Made by a program: the position numbers and the translations under genes. Below the pieces are notes generated by a model. That model was not told where the DNA came from. It saw nothing but the letters and a program-made list of their open reading frames with translations, and searched no databases. Below are positions 42,767 through 51,650 of a stretch of DNA of 64,000 bases, one piece after another. Source of the stretch: Kutzneria sp035492655 (GTDB taxonomy: Bacteria; Actinomycetota; Actinomycetes; Mycobacteriales; Pseudonocardiaceae). How positions within the stretch are numbered: the stretch's first letter is position 1; each line of letters starts with the position of its first letter. The stretch covers positions 1 through 64,000 of the forward strand of contig DATJJB010000383.1 of the NCBI GenBank assembly GCA_035492655.1, in the 5' to 3' direction.

Positions 42767-44058
42767 CCACCGTGACCGACGCGGCGCCCACGGTGCCGCC
42801 GCTTGTCGCCGAGCCGCTGCGGGACCGGCTGCGCCGGGTCGACGCCGGCGACTTCCCGGCCGCCGACTGGCGGGCCGAGCTCGACGCCTGGGGCCTGGTG
42901 GCCGACGACCGGTACCGCGCCTGCGTGCATCTGCGCCCGGTGCCGCAGAGCCGGCTGCCGATCGCGATCGGCGTCAAGGACACCATCGACGTCGCCGGGA
43001 TGCCGACCACGTGGGGCATGCGGCGCTACCGCCACCACCCGACCACCTCCGCCGCGGCGCTGGCCGGCACGAGTCTGGCCGCGGTGAACGCGAAGCTGGT
43101 CACCACCGAGGCCAACGTCGGCATCGGCTCCGGCTGCGTCAACCCGTACCTGCCGCACATCGACCCGACCGGCTCCAGCACCGGCCCGGCGGTCGCCGTC
43201 GCCGCCGGCATCTGCGACCTGGGGCTGGGCAGCGACGTCACCGGCTCCATCCGCGCGCCAGCGGGCCGCTGCGGTCTGGTCGGCCTGCGCACCACCCACA
43301 ACGCGGCCCGGCTGCCCGGCCTGCTGCCGCTGGCGCCGACCATGGACTCCATCGGCTGGATCACCCGGACGGCCGACGACCTGGCCGTGGCGTGGAATCG
43401 GCTGGACCTGGGGCCGGGTCGGGTCGGCGACCGGCGCGCCCGCCGCATCGGCATCATCGCCAACGACCTGGCGGCCCCGGTGATGGCCGCGGCGGCCGAG
43501 GACGCGGCCAAGGCGCTGCTCGACGCCGGGCACGACGTCGTCGTGGTGGACCTGGGCGAGTTGTGGCGGGGGCGTGGGGCGGCGTGGGAGCTGTGCGCCC
43601 GCTCGGCCCACGAGAACCTCCAGTTCCTCAGTGACGAGGTCCTCGACGCGGCGACCATCGCCAGCATCACGTTCGGGGCCCGGGTGAATCCGTCCCGTAT
43701 CAACGAGATCCTGGCCGTGGAACAGCCCCGGCTGATCGCGCTCGCCGCCGAGCTGTTCGCGGCCCAGCAGGTCGACGCCTGGCTCATGCCGCTCGACGCC
43801 GACCTGCCCCGACGGGCCGGCATGCCGCCGACCGGCGGCGTGTTCCCGCTGCCCGAGCTGCCCGACTTCGACCGGGAGATCGGCTTCAACCCGGTGGCCA
43901 GCATCGCCGGCCTGCCCTCGCTGTCCTGCCCGGTCGGCGTCACCGACGACGGCTCGCCGCTGTCCGTGCAGCTCGTCGGCCCGCGCGACGCCGACGCCGT
44001 GCTGATCGAGCTGGCCCTCGATCTCGACGGGTTGCGGCCGAGGTATCGACTGCGGTGA
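42763..44058 (+). CDS. Amidase-signature family enzyme
   Basis: A 431-residue amidase. The catalytic triad is visible: Lys72 (IGVKDTIDVAG), cis-Ser138 (PTGSSTGPAVAVAAG) and nucleophile Ser162 (SDVTGSIRAPAGRCG), with the usual 24-residue spacing of the two serines. The DTGG before the nucleophile reads DVTG, a small change from the norm. Members cleave amides, or form them by acyl transfer. Here it could trim a protecting residue after ligation, or transfer an acyl group. It is the last gene of the operon and is followed by a strong terminator. Confidence 0.88.
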   Translation: MTTVTDAAPTVPPLVAEPLRDRLRRVDAGDFPAADWRAELDAWGLVADDRYRACVHLRPVPQSRLPIAIGVKDTIDVAGMPTTWGMRRYRHHPTTSAAALAGTSLAAVNAKLVTTEANVGIGSGCVNPYLPHIDPTGSSTGPAVAVAAGICDLGLGSDVTGSIRAPAGRCGLVGLRTTHNAARLPGLLPLAPTMDSIGWITRTADDLAVAWNRLDLGPGRVGDRRARRIGIIANDLAAPVMAAAAEDAAKALLDAGHDVVVVDLGELWRGRGAAWELCARSAHENLQFLSDEVLDAATIASITFGARVNPSRINEILAVEQPRLIALAAELFAAQQVDAWLMPLDADLPRRAGMPPTGGVFPLPELPDFDREIGFNPVASIAGLPSLSCPVGVTDDGSPLSVQLVGPRDADAVLIELALDLDGLRPRYRLR

Positions 44059-44100
44059 CCGGCTCCGCCGCGCTCCCGCCGGGAGCGCGGCGGCTCACCG
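44053..44100. terminator. Strong bidirectional terminator ending the operon
   Basis: A perfect 13-bp stem (44065-44077 with 44081-44093) closes a 3-base loop. An outer 6-bp pair (CGGTGA at 44053-44058, TCACCG at 44095-44100) extends it and contains the stop codons of both facing genes. It can end transcription from either side. Confidence 0.85.
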
Positions 44101-46812
44101 TTGCAGGAACCAGCGGGCGAGTTCGGTGCGGGTGGTCAGCCCGGTCTTGGCCAGGATCCGCCGGACGTGGCTCTCCACGGTCCGTTCGGAGAGCACGAGC
44201 CGGTCGGCGATGGCCCGGTTGGTCAGCGCCTGCGCCACCAGGTCGACGATCTCGTGCTCACGCGGCGTGAGCGGGTCCTCGATCGTGGCCAGGAACGCGT
44301 CGGCGGCCCGGGACAGGCCGGGCATGTCCAGGCGACGAGCGTCATCGGCGGCGGTTCGAGCCAGCTGGGCGGCGCGGCGGTGATCGCCGGTCACCGCGAG
44401 GGCACGGGCCAGCCCAAGGCGTCCCCGCGCGACGTACGGCCGAGCGCCGAGCAGCGAGTCGATGCGCAGTCCCTGTTCGAAATGTGCCACGGCAGCGGCG
44501 GGTTCGTCGCAGGCGAGGTCCAGTTCGGCGAGCGTGCGGGCGACGGATCCCTCATACGACACGGTGCCCGCGCCGGTCGCCCACGATTCGTCGAACAGCT
44601 CGCTCATCACGGCGCGCACCGCGAGCCGGTCGGCCCGGTCGCCCAGCTCGATGACCAGCTCGGACAGGTAGGCCAAGGCGGCCAGCCGAAGGCCACGCCA
44701 CCGGCCGGAGACGGCGCGGGCGATGGGCAGCGCGAGGGTCGCCGCGTCGTTCCGGCGGCCGGCGAGCAGCAGGGCCATCGCCAGACCGGCCTGGCCGACG
44801 AGCGGATAGCCGCGGACGGCCGGCAGCTGGCCCTCCCAGCCGGGGTCCAGGTCGGCGGGGTCGCCGCGCGCGATGGCGAGGCCGAGGGACTGGGCGAACT
44901 CGGAGAACGTCACCGAGGTGTCGTGCCAGTCCGCGGCGATCTCGGCGGCCTGCGCGCGCAGCCGGCGGTTGGCGGCGAAGTCGCCGGTCAGCGTGGCCAG
45001 CGTCGCCTGCCGGCGCAGCAGGTGCCAGCGCACGAGAGGCAGGCCGGTGCGGTCGGCGAGCGCCTGCATCGCGGCGATCTCCCGCATGGCGGTCGGCATG
45101 TCGGCACGGTGCACGGCGGCGTCGGAAAGCCAGATGTGCGCCCACAACCGGTCCAGCGGCCGACCGGCCGGCTCGGCCAGCACGATCGCCCGCCGGGCCA
45201 GCGCAACCATTTCGTCGTTGAGCTGCGGCGCCCACGCCACGCCGGCCCTGGCCCGGATCGCGTCCAGCTCGGCATGCGGATCGCCGCTCACGGTGGCCAG
45301 CTCGATGGCGCGGTGGGAGTGCGCGTCGGCCTCGTCCTCCCGTGACAGCTCGACCAGCACGCAGGCCAGCTGCGCCTCCACCCGGGCGCACAGGGCCGGC
45401 TCGTCGAGCTGGCGTAGCGCCCGTCGGCACAGGTCTTCGAGCCGGCTGTTCACCTCCGGGTGGCCGACGCCCTGGACGATGATCGCCGCCCGGCCGACCA
45501 CGTCGGAACGACCGGTGCGCTCCCCCTCGTCCGCCGCCCGTTCGCAGGTCTCGGCGCTCTGGCTGATGTGCCCGGCGAGGTACCGCACCCGGGCGAGGTC
45601 GAGCAGCAGCTCGGCCCGGTCCGATCCGCCGGCGTCGAGAGCCATGCCCAGGTACGACGCCGATTCCTCGTACGCCCCGGCGATCCGAGCGGCTTCGGCG
45701 GCACGGATCGCCCACGGCACCGCGTTGCCGGGTTCGCCGGCCTGCTGCCAGTGCCGGGCCACCGCGGCGGCCCGGTCGTCGCGGCCGACCGCCAACGGTT
45801 CCAGCAGCCCGGCCGCCGTCCGGTGCAGGGCGGCCCGACGCGAGGGCGACAGCGTGGCGTAGGCCGCGTCGCGGACCAGCACGTGCGCGAACCGGACGCC
45901 TGATGGCCCGATCTCCACCAGCCCGGCCGGCACCGCCGGCAGAAAACGCTCCACCGCGGCGGGCGGCTCCGCGTCGAGCATCCGCGCCAGAACCTCGGGT
46001 TCCTCCGGGCCGAGCACGCTGAGGGCCTCGACCGCCGCAGCAGCCTCCGGTCCGGCGGCGCGCATGGCCGTCGTGACCAGGTGACGCAACGCCGGCGCGG
46101 ATCCGGCCGTATCCGCGGCGTTGCCGCGCAACGTGTCTGCGGCCGCCTTGGCCAACGTGCGCAGGTACAACGGGCTGCCGCCGGACAGCTCGGCCGCCCG
46201 CCGCACGGCTGCGGTGTCGGCACCGTCGACGGCGATGGACAGCAGGCAGGCTGACTCGCTTGGTGACAGCGGTCCGAGGCCGACCACCTCGGCGTTCCGG
46301 TGGGCCCGCAGGTCGGGGCCGTCCCGGTGCACGCCGACGATGAGCAGCGGCAGCCGGCGGATCTCGGCCGCGACCCGGTCCAGCAGGCGCAACGTCGCCT
46401 CGTCGGCCCATTGGAGATCGTCCAACACCAGCACCAAACCGCTTGCGCAGGCCAGCGCGTCGAGCACGGCAGTGTCGGCGGCAAAGATCGCGGCCGACGA
46501 CTCGTCGGCCGAACTGTGCTCACGCTGCGTGGTCCCGGCGACCAAGGCCGCCAGGGCCTCGCGCGGCCCGGGCAGGTCCCGCACCGCCCGTACCCACGGC
46601 CACAGCGCCGGCATCCCGGCGTCGGTCACGGCCGCGCCCCAGCCGACCGGCGTGCCGTCCGCGATCAGCTCTTCGACCAGGCGGGTCTTGCCGATCCCGG
46701 CCGGCCCGGTGACCAGCACCAGATGGCCGGCGCCGGCCCGGGCGTCGGCCAGCCGCCGACGCAGCAGGCCCAGCTCGGCCCGGCGCCCGATGAGCGAATC
46801 CGCCGAGGTCAC
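44095..46812 (-). CDS. LAL-type LuxR regulator (large ATP-binding)
   Basis: A 905-residue regulator. The ATP-binding P-loop GPAGIGKT is at 36-43 and the Walker B region reads LVLVLDDLQWAD. A long helical, TPR-like middle part follows. The C-terminus LTPREHEIVDLVAQALTNRAIADRLVLSERTVESHVRRIL is the LuxR DNA-binding domain. LAL proteins are common cluster-specific activators of antibiotic pathways in actinomycetes. It faces the aminomutase operon and is divergent from the glutathione genes, so it could control either. The GTG at 46812 gives the family-typical SLIGRRAEL start, but has no strong ribosome-binding site; an earlier start is possible. Confidence 0.85.
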   Translation of the reverse strand: MTSADSLIGRRAELGLLRRRLADARAGAGHLVLVTGPAGIGKTRLVEELIADGTPVGWGAAVTDAGMPALWPWVRAVRDLPGPREALAALVAGTTQREHSSADESSAAIFAADTAVLDALACASGLVLVLDDLQWADEATLRLLDRVAAEIRRLPLLIVGVHRDGPDLRAHRNAEVVGLGPLSPSESACLLSIAVDGADTAAVRRAAELSGGSPLYLRTLAKAAADTLRGNAADTAGSAPALRHLVTTAMRAAGPEAAAAVEALSVLGPEEPEVLARMLDAEPPAAVERFLPAVPAGLVEIGPSGVRFAHVLVRDAAYATLSPSRRAALHRTAAGLLEPLAVGRDDRAAAVARHWQQAGEPGNAVPWAIRAAEAARIAGAYEESASYLGMALDAGGSDRAELLLDLARVRYLAGHISQSAETCERAADEGERTGRSDVVGRAAIIVQGVGHPEVNSRLEDLCRRALRQLDEPALCARVEAQLACVLVELSREDEADAHSHRAIELATVSGDPHAELDAIRARAGVAWAPQLNDEMVALARRAIVLAEPAGRPLDRLWAHIWLSDAAVHRADMPTAMREIAAMQALADRTGLPLVRWHLLRRQATLATLTGDFAANRRLRAQAAEIAADWHDTSVTFSEFAQSLGLAIARGDPADLDPGWEGQLPAVRGYPLVGQAGLAMALLLAGRRNDAATLALPIARAVSGRWRGLRLAALAYLSELVIELGDRADRLAVRAVMSELFDESWATGAGTVSYEGSVARTLAELDLACDEPAAAVAHFEQGLRIDSLLGARPYVARGRLGLARALAVTGDHRRAAQLARTAADDARRLDMPGLSRAADAFLATIEDPLTPREHEIVDLVAQALTNRAIADRLVLSERTVESHVRRILAKTGLTTRTELARWFLQR

Positions 46813-46894
46813 GCCGGCAGTATCACCGATGCAGTGCCGGCTTGCGTACCAGCACTGATGTGCGCGGCGCGGCGTCCGGGGGATCTTCGTCGCC

Positions 46895-47842
46895 ATGGAC
46901 CTGAGCACTGCGGTATCCCGAGCCTTCACCCCCGCCCGGCAGCCCGGGCAGGTCGGCGTGGAGATCGAGCTGATCCCGGTGGCCGACGTCGACCCGGCCG
47001 TGCTGGCCGCCGGCTTCGACCCCGACTTCGTCGCCGCGGCTCGGCCGAGTTTCGAACCCGGCGGTCAGCTGGAGCTCAGCCCCGCCCCTCAGCCCACTGT
47101 CGACGCGCTTGTGCACGATGTCCGGGCTTTGCTTCGTCGCGCTACCGACATCGCTTCAGGTTGCGGCGTTCGGCTGGAAGCCGTGGGGGTCAACACTTTC
47201 AGCGCGAACGTTCCATTGCGGACGCCGACTCCGCGCTACCTCGCGATGCAGGCCGCGTTCGACGAGATCGGGCCGTGTGGGCGGCGGATGATGCGCCGCA
47301 CCGCGTCCCTCCAGATCGCCGTCGACCTGCTGCCTGGCGCCGCTGGACGGGAGCAGTGGCTGGTCGCCAACCTCGCCGGGCCGGCGCTGGCCGCCGCCTT
47401 CGACACCTCTGGCGGCGAGCGGACCCGGATCTGGCAGGGCGTGGATCTCCGTCGCACCGGCTACGACGGCCGGCACCTCTCCGCGACCGATCCCGTCGGG
47501 GCCTACCTGGCCTTCGCCGCCGCCGCGCCCGCACTGCCCATCCCCGAGGCGGTTGATCCTCGGTACCACCTGTCGACGTTGTTCCCGCCTGTCCGACCTC
47601 GCGGCGGCTACCTGGAGATCCGGTATCTCGACGCTCAGCCGCTGTCGCGTATCGGTGACGCCGTTTCCACCGTCACCACGCTGCTGTACGACGCCCGCGT
47701 CCGCCGCGAAGCGCTCGAACTGCTGCTGCCCCGGGTCGCCGATCAGGAGCGCGCCTGGGACGAGGCAGCCGCCGGCCATTCGCCGGAAACCCAGCCACTG
47801 CTGGCGATCGCCGGCACGTCAGTCCTTGGCGGTGTGTCGTGA
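46895..47842 (+). CDS. GCS2-family glutamate-cysteine ligase-like enzyme
   Basis: A 315-residue protein of the carboxylate-amine ligase (plant/EgtA-type gamma-glutamylcysteine synthetase) family. VGVEIELIP (about 20-28) holds the Glu metal ligands, GGQLELSPAPQPTVDAL is typical, MMRRTASLQIAVDL matches the MxxTAS motif and GGYLEIRYLDAQPL is the late conserved Arg/Glu segment. It would join Glu and Cys using ATP. It is shorter than most EgtA proteins. Because glutathione synthetase is encoded next, overlapping by 4 bases, glutathione is the likely end point rather than ergothioneine, whose other genes are absent. Confidence 0.78.
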   Translation: MDLSTAVSRAFTPARQPGQVGVEIELIPVADVDPAVLAAGFDPDFVAAARPSFEPGGQLELSPAPQPTVDALVHDVRALLRRATDIASGCGVRLEAVGVNTFSANVPLRTPTPRYLAMQAAFDEIGPCGRRMMRRTASLQIAVDLLPGAAGREQWLVANLAGPALAAAFDTSGGERTRIWQGVDLRRTGYDGRHLSATDPVGAYLAFAAAAPALPIPEAVDPRYHLSTLFPPVRPRGGYLEIRYLDAQPLSRIGDAVSTVTTLLYDARVRREALELLLPRVADQERAWDEAAAGHSPETQPLLAIAGTSVLGGVS

Positions 47843-48810
47843 AGATCGTGTTCGTCGCCGACCCGCTCGAATCACTGGACCCGTCCATCGACACCACGAT
47901 CGGCCTGATGCACGCGGCCCAACTCCGTGGCGCGGACGTGTGGCTCACCGAAGCCCGGAAGCTCGAAGCAGTGAACGGCCGGGCGCGGGCGTCGGCGCGC
48001 CGGGTTCGACTGGCACCGTCGCAGCCGCTGGACGGCCATCGGTGGTCGGTGTCGAATCCGTGGTTCACCGCGAGCGAGCCCCGGCAGGTGCGGCTGGACG
48101 ACGCGGCGGCGATCTTCATCCGCACCGAGCCGCCGGTCGACGAGACTTACACGAATGCGTTGCTGGTACTGGATCTGGTCGATCCGAACCGCACGGCGAT
48201 GGTCAACGACCCGCGTGGCATCCGGGTGTGCAGCGAACACGTGCTGCCGCTGGCCTTCCCCGACCTGATCCCGCCGACCGTGCTCACCGCGGACCAGGCC
48301 ACCATCCGGTCCTTCCTCACCGAGCACGGCGAAGCGATCGTCAAGCCGGTCGACGGCTTCGCCGGCCACGGCGTGCTGCGGCTGAGCCGGCACGACCCGA
48401 ATCTGGCCTCGCTGCTGGAGATCGCCACGGTCAACGGCACCCGCGCGGTCCTCGTGCAGCGGTATCTCCGCGAAGTCGTGGCCGGCAACAAGCGGATCTT
48501 CGTGGTCGGCGGCGAACCGGTCGGGGCGGTCCACCGCTACCCGGCGGCCGGCGACTTCCGCATCGGCAACCCGACCGCCGAAGCACCGATCACCTTGCGG
48601 GACAAGGAGATCTGCGCCCGACTGGCCCCGGTCCTCGCCCGCAACGGCATCCACCTTGCCGGCCTGGACGTGATCGGGCCGCACCTCATCGAAGTCAACG
48701 TCACCAGCGTGGGCGCGCTGCGCAAGGCCGACGCCCTGCTCGGCTGGACGCTCTGCGCCGACCTGCTCGACAGCGTGCTCGACACGCGTGAACAAGGGAG
48801 ATCAGCATGA
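47839..48810 (+). CDS. gshB: Glutathione synthetase, prokaryotic type
   Basis: A 323-residue ATP-grasp enzyme. It opens like GshB (MKIVFVADPLESLDPSIDTT), with VNDPRGIRVCSEHVLPLAF, the AIVKPVDGFAGHGVLRL ATP loop, RYLREVVAGNKRIFVVGGEPVGA and LIEVNVTSVGALRK at the metal site. These are the standard landmarks of bacterial glutathione synthetase, which adds Gly to gamma-glutamylcysteine. Most actinomycetes make mycothiol instead, so the gene is notable and may be acquired. The acceptor could be another amino acid if the operon makes a glutathione analogue. Overlaps both neighbours by 4 bases. Confidence 0.85.
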   Translation: MKIVFVADPLESLDPSIDTTIGLMHAAQLRGADVWLTEARKLEAVNGRARASARRVRLAPSQPLDGHRWSVSNPWFTASEPRQVRLDDAAAIFIRTEPPVDETYTNALLVLDLVDPNRTAMVNDPRGIRVCSEHVLPLAFPDLIPPTVLTADQATIRSFLTEHGEAIVKPVDGFAGHGVLRLSRHDPNLASLLEIATVNGTRAVLVQRYLREVVAGNKRIFVVGGEPVGAVHRYPAAGDFRIGNPTAEAPITLRDKEICARLAPVLARNGIHLAGLDVIGPHLIEVNVTSVGALRKADALLGWTLCADLLDSVLDTREQGRSA

Positions 48811-49202
48811 CCACCGCCATCATCTGCACCGCCGTCCTGGCCGCGACGGTGTTCCTGCTCGGCTTCAACGTGTCCCGGCTGCGCGGCATCACCGGCAAGG
48901 CCGGCGGCTCACAGCTGCCGACCGACCCGGCCAACCCGCTGCTGATCGCCGTTCGGGCGCACGGCAACGCCGCCGAGTACGTGCCCACGCTGATCGTCCT
49001 GTTCCTGGTGGTCGGCCTGCGCAGTCCGGAGTGGATCGCCATCCCGCTGATCGTCGGCGGCACGCTGGCCCGCCTGGTGCACGCCGTCGGCATGCTGACC
49101 GCGCCGACCCTGGCCGCCCCGACGCCGTTCCGCATGGTCGGCGCGTTGGGCACGTACGTCTTCGGCCTGCTACTCGCCGTGGCCGCGGCGTTCACCTTGT
49201 GA
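48807..49202 (+). CDS. MAPEG-family membrane protein
   Basis: A 131-residue membrane protein with four predicted spans. Near residue 51, VRAHGNAAEYVPTLIVLF matches the MAPEG signature (RAHxNxxEYxP) whose Arg, Asn and Glu bind glutathione in microsomal glutathione transferases. Members conjugate or transfer glutathione to lipophilic compounds. Directly after glutathione synthetase (4-base overlap), it is the likely user of the thiol, conjugating a hydrophobic toxin or metabolite in the membrane. Confidence 0.85.
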   Translation: MTTAIICTAVLAATVFLLGFNVSRLRGITGKAGGSQLPTDPANPLLIAVRAHGNAAEYVPTLIVLFLVVGLRSPEWIAIPLIVGGTLARLVHAVGMLTAPTLAAPTPFRMVGALGTYVFGLLLAVAAAFTL

Positions 49203-50455
49203 TGGCCGGACATCCGACGCTGGCGGCCCTGCGCGTGCCGGGCCTGCGCCGCTACCTCGCCGGCCAACTTCCTTCGGTCACGTGTTCGTGGGCGCAGGTC
49301 GTGGCGCTGTCGTGGGTGGTGGTCGAGCGGGACCCGGACGCGCTGGGTTGGCTGGTGGCGTGCCAGTTCGCCCCCAGCCTCCTGCTCGGACCGTGGTTCG
49401 GGGCCGTGGCCGACCGCCACGACCGCAAGCGTCTGCTGATGCTCGCCGAGGCCGGCCTCGGGGTGGTCGCCGGCTGTTACGCCGTCGCGTCGGCGGTCGG
49501 ATTCCTTGACCTGCCACTGATTTTCGTGTTGGCCGTGACCTGGGGCGTGATCAACGCCTTGGACACGCCGGCCCGCCGGTCCTTGGTGCCGATGCTGGTG
49601 CCTTCGAGCGCCGCTGCCGGGGCCTCGTCGTTGAGCGGCACTGTGCTGTTGGTAGGCATGGCCGCCGGGTCGGCGGTCGGCGCGGCGCTGATCGCCACGG
49701 TCGGTGTGACGATCACCTTTGCCGCCAACGCTTTCTCGTTCTTCGCCGACGTCGTGCTGCTGGCGACGATCCGGGTCGGCCCATCGCCTCGGGTACGCCG
49801 GGCCGCCGGCCAGATCCGGGACGGGCTCCGTCACGTATGGCACACACCCGAACTGCGGGCCCCGTTGTTCGCCCTGGCCGTCACCGCCACCCTCGGGTTC
49901 ACGGTCCAGGTGTCAGTGCCGATCTTCGTTCGGGTCTCGTTGCACGGCGGCCCGGGCCTGGTCGGTGTCGGCTTGGCCGCGGTGACGGCCGGTGGCCTGC
50001 TCGGGGCTCTCACCGCCGCCGCGCGCGGCGAGCCCGGCCCGCAAGCCCTGCCCCGCGCCGCCTTGGTGATGGCCGTAGGCCTCGCCGTCACCGCCGCGGC
50101 CCCGACGACCACGGTCGCGTTCGTCGGCCTGGCCGGTGTCGGGGCGGCGTGGTCGGCGTTCATCGCCTTCGTGCTGGTCATTCTGCAACGCGGCGAGCCC
50201 GCGATGACCGGCCGGGTGATGTCCCTGTTCGCGGTGATCATGCTCGGCGGCACCGCCGCCGGCGCGCCGCTGACCGCCGCGGTGATCAGCCTGGCCGGGC
50301 CGCGCGCCGCCATCGCCGTCAGCGCGATCGCGACTCTTGCGGCGATCGTCGGGCGGGCGCTGCTGAACCGCTCGACGATCGCCGGAACTTCGACACCAGC
50401 TTCATCCCGCGGAAGAAGACACGGCCCATCCGCCGCGACACCACGTTCGGAGTGA
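49202..50455 (+). CDS. MFS exporter
   Basis: A 417-residue transporter with about 12 spans. GAVADRHDRKRLLML is the loop 2-3 motif and INALDTPARRSLVPMLVP the family-typical stretch before span 5; this is the MFS_3/EntS group of exporters. The C-terminal tail (STPASSRGRRHGPSAATPRSE) is soluble and Arg-rich. The gene starts in the MAPEG stop codon, so it probably exports the glutathione conjugate. Its last 137 bases overlap the 3' end of the facing monooxygenase gene on the opposite strand, encoding that tail. Confidence 0.85.
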   Translation: MAGHPTLAALRVPGLRRYLAGQLPSVTCSWAQVVALSWVVVERDPDALGWLVACQFAPSLLLGPWFGAVADRHDRKRLLMLAEAGLGVVAGCYAVASAVGFLDLPLIFVLAVTWGVINALDTPARRSLVPMLVPSSAAAGASSLSGTVLLVGMAAGSAVGAALIATVGVTITFAANAFSFFADVVLLATIRVGPSPRVRRAAGQIRDGLRHVWHTPELRAPLFALAVTATLGFTVQVSVPIFVRVSLHGGPGLVGVGLAAVTAGGLLGALTAAARGEPGPQALPRAALVMAVGLAVTAAAPTTTVAFVGLAGVGAAWSAFIAFVLVILQRGEPAMTGRVMSLFAVIMLGGTAAGAPLTAAVISLAGPRAAIAVSAIATLAAIVGRALLNRSTIAGTSTPASSRGRRHGPSAATPRSE

Positions 50456-51650
50456 TCGCGCGGCGCGTGTTCGTCAGCGATTCACGGAGGGCACCGTAAC
50501 CGTGCTCGCGCATCCGCTTCTCGTACGCGGCGATGGCGTCGACCGGTTGGCCGCCGCGAAGCAGTTCCTCGGCCAGCGCGGCGGCGTCGAGCAGGGCCGC
50601 GTTGGCGCCGAGCCCGCCGACCGGGGGCATGTTGTGCACCGCGTCGCCGAGCACCGTGACGATCGTGCTCGGCCACGGCCTGAGCAGCGTGGAGTGCTTG
50701 AGCCGCATCATCTCCACACTTTCCGGACGGCTCTCCGTTATCATTCTGGCCAGGACCGGATCCCAGCCACCGGCCATCTCCGCGCACACCGCCCGCCGCG
50801 CGGCACCGTCCATGTCGGACACCCCGGCCGGGAAGTCCCGGTGGTGGGCGATCATGCCCCAGAGCACGTAGTCCTCGAGGCCGTCGAGCAGCAGGTCGGT
50901 GTCGATCTCGACGCCGGCCGCGGCGAGTTCCCCGTCCCGCACCGCCTTGGCCATCTGCTCGCGCCCGGCGAAGGCCGACGTGAACAGGGTCCGCCGGCCC
51001 GACGGCGGCATCAGCAGCACCATCCCGGCGGTGAGGTGCTCGGGCAGCCAGGCCCGGGTGGCCGGCGTCAGCGGCAGGCGGCCGGCGATCGCCGCGGCGT
51101 CGGTGTCGACGCGGGCCGCGCCCGGCAGGTACTGCGCGCAGACCCGGGAGTTCGCGCCGTCCGCGCCGACGAGGATGTCACCGGTGGCCGTGGTGCCGTC
51201 GGTGAAGTGGGCGGTGACCTGGCCGTCGCCGACCGTGTAGTGGTCGAACACCGACCCGTAATGGATGACGTGGTCCAGTCCCGTTAGCAGCAGCCGGCGC
51301 AGCACGATCCGGCTCACGCCGTACTGGCCGTCCGCCGGGTCGTCGGACCCGCCGGTCATGGCCTCGCGGTCGACGGTCATCAGCTCGCGCAGCCGCTCCG
51401 TGCGGAACGAGATGCCGCCCGGCGGCGTGACCGAGGTGGCCAGGAACGCCTGCCACAGCGGCGCCGGCAGGCAGTCGTGCAGCGCCCGCGCGCCGTTCGG
51501 GTGGATGTTGATGCGGTAGCCCTGCAGCCAGTCGTCCGCGGTGTGGTTGCGCTCGTGGATCTGCACGTCCATGCCGCCGGCGAGCAGGGCCTGCCCGAGG
51601 GCGAGGCCGCCGATCCCGCCGCCGATGATCAGCACGCGTAACGGTGTCAT
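50319..51650 (-). CDS. FAD-dependent aromatic-type monooxygenase
   Basis: A 443-residue flavoprotein hydroxylase. VLIIGGGIGGLALGQALLAGG (about 5-25) is the FAD-binding Rossmann motif; ILVGADGANSRV is the DG motif; VTVLGDAVHNMPPVGGLGANAALLDAAAL is the second FAD motif. Such enzymes hydroxylate or decorate aromatic or polyketide compounds, or inactivate antibiotics such as rifamycin or tetracycline. Its start overlaps the PadR stop (ATGA), so it is the regulated target of that repressor, and resistance is a plausible role. The C-terminus is Arg/Ser-rich. Confidence 0.85.
   Translation of the reverse strand: MTPLRVLIIGGGIGGLALGQALLAGGMDVQIHERNHTADDWLQGYRINIHPNGARALHDCLPAPLWQAFLATSVTPPGGISFRTERLRELMTVDREAMTGGSDDPADGQYGVSRIVLRRLLLTGLDHVIHYGSVFDHYTVGDGQVTAHFTDGTTATGDILVGADGANSRVCAQYLPGAARVDTDAAAIAGRLPLTPATRAWLPEHLTAGMVLLMPPSGRRTLFTSAFAGREQMAKAVRDGELAAAGVEIDTDLLLDGLEDYVLWGMIAHHRDFPAGVSDMDGAARRAVCAEMAGGWDPVLARMITESRPESVEMMRLKHSTLLRPWPSTIVTVLGDAVHNMPPVGGLGANAALLDAAALAEELLRGGQPVDAIAAYEKRMREHGYGALRESLTNTRRAITPNVVSRRMGRVFFRGMKLVSKFRRSSSGSAAPARRSPQESRSR

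Noticed and set aside
46895..47842. EgtA of an ergothioneine cluster
   Set aside because: No EgtB, EgtC, EgtD or EgtE homologue is nearby; glutathione synthetase follows directly.
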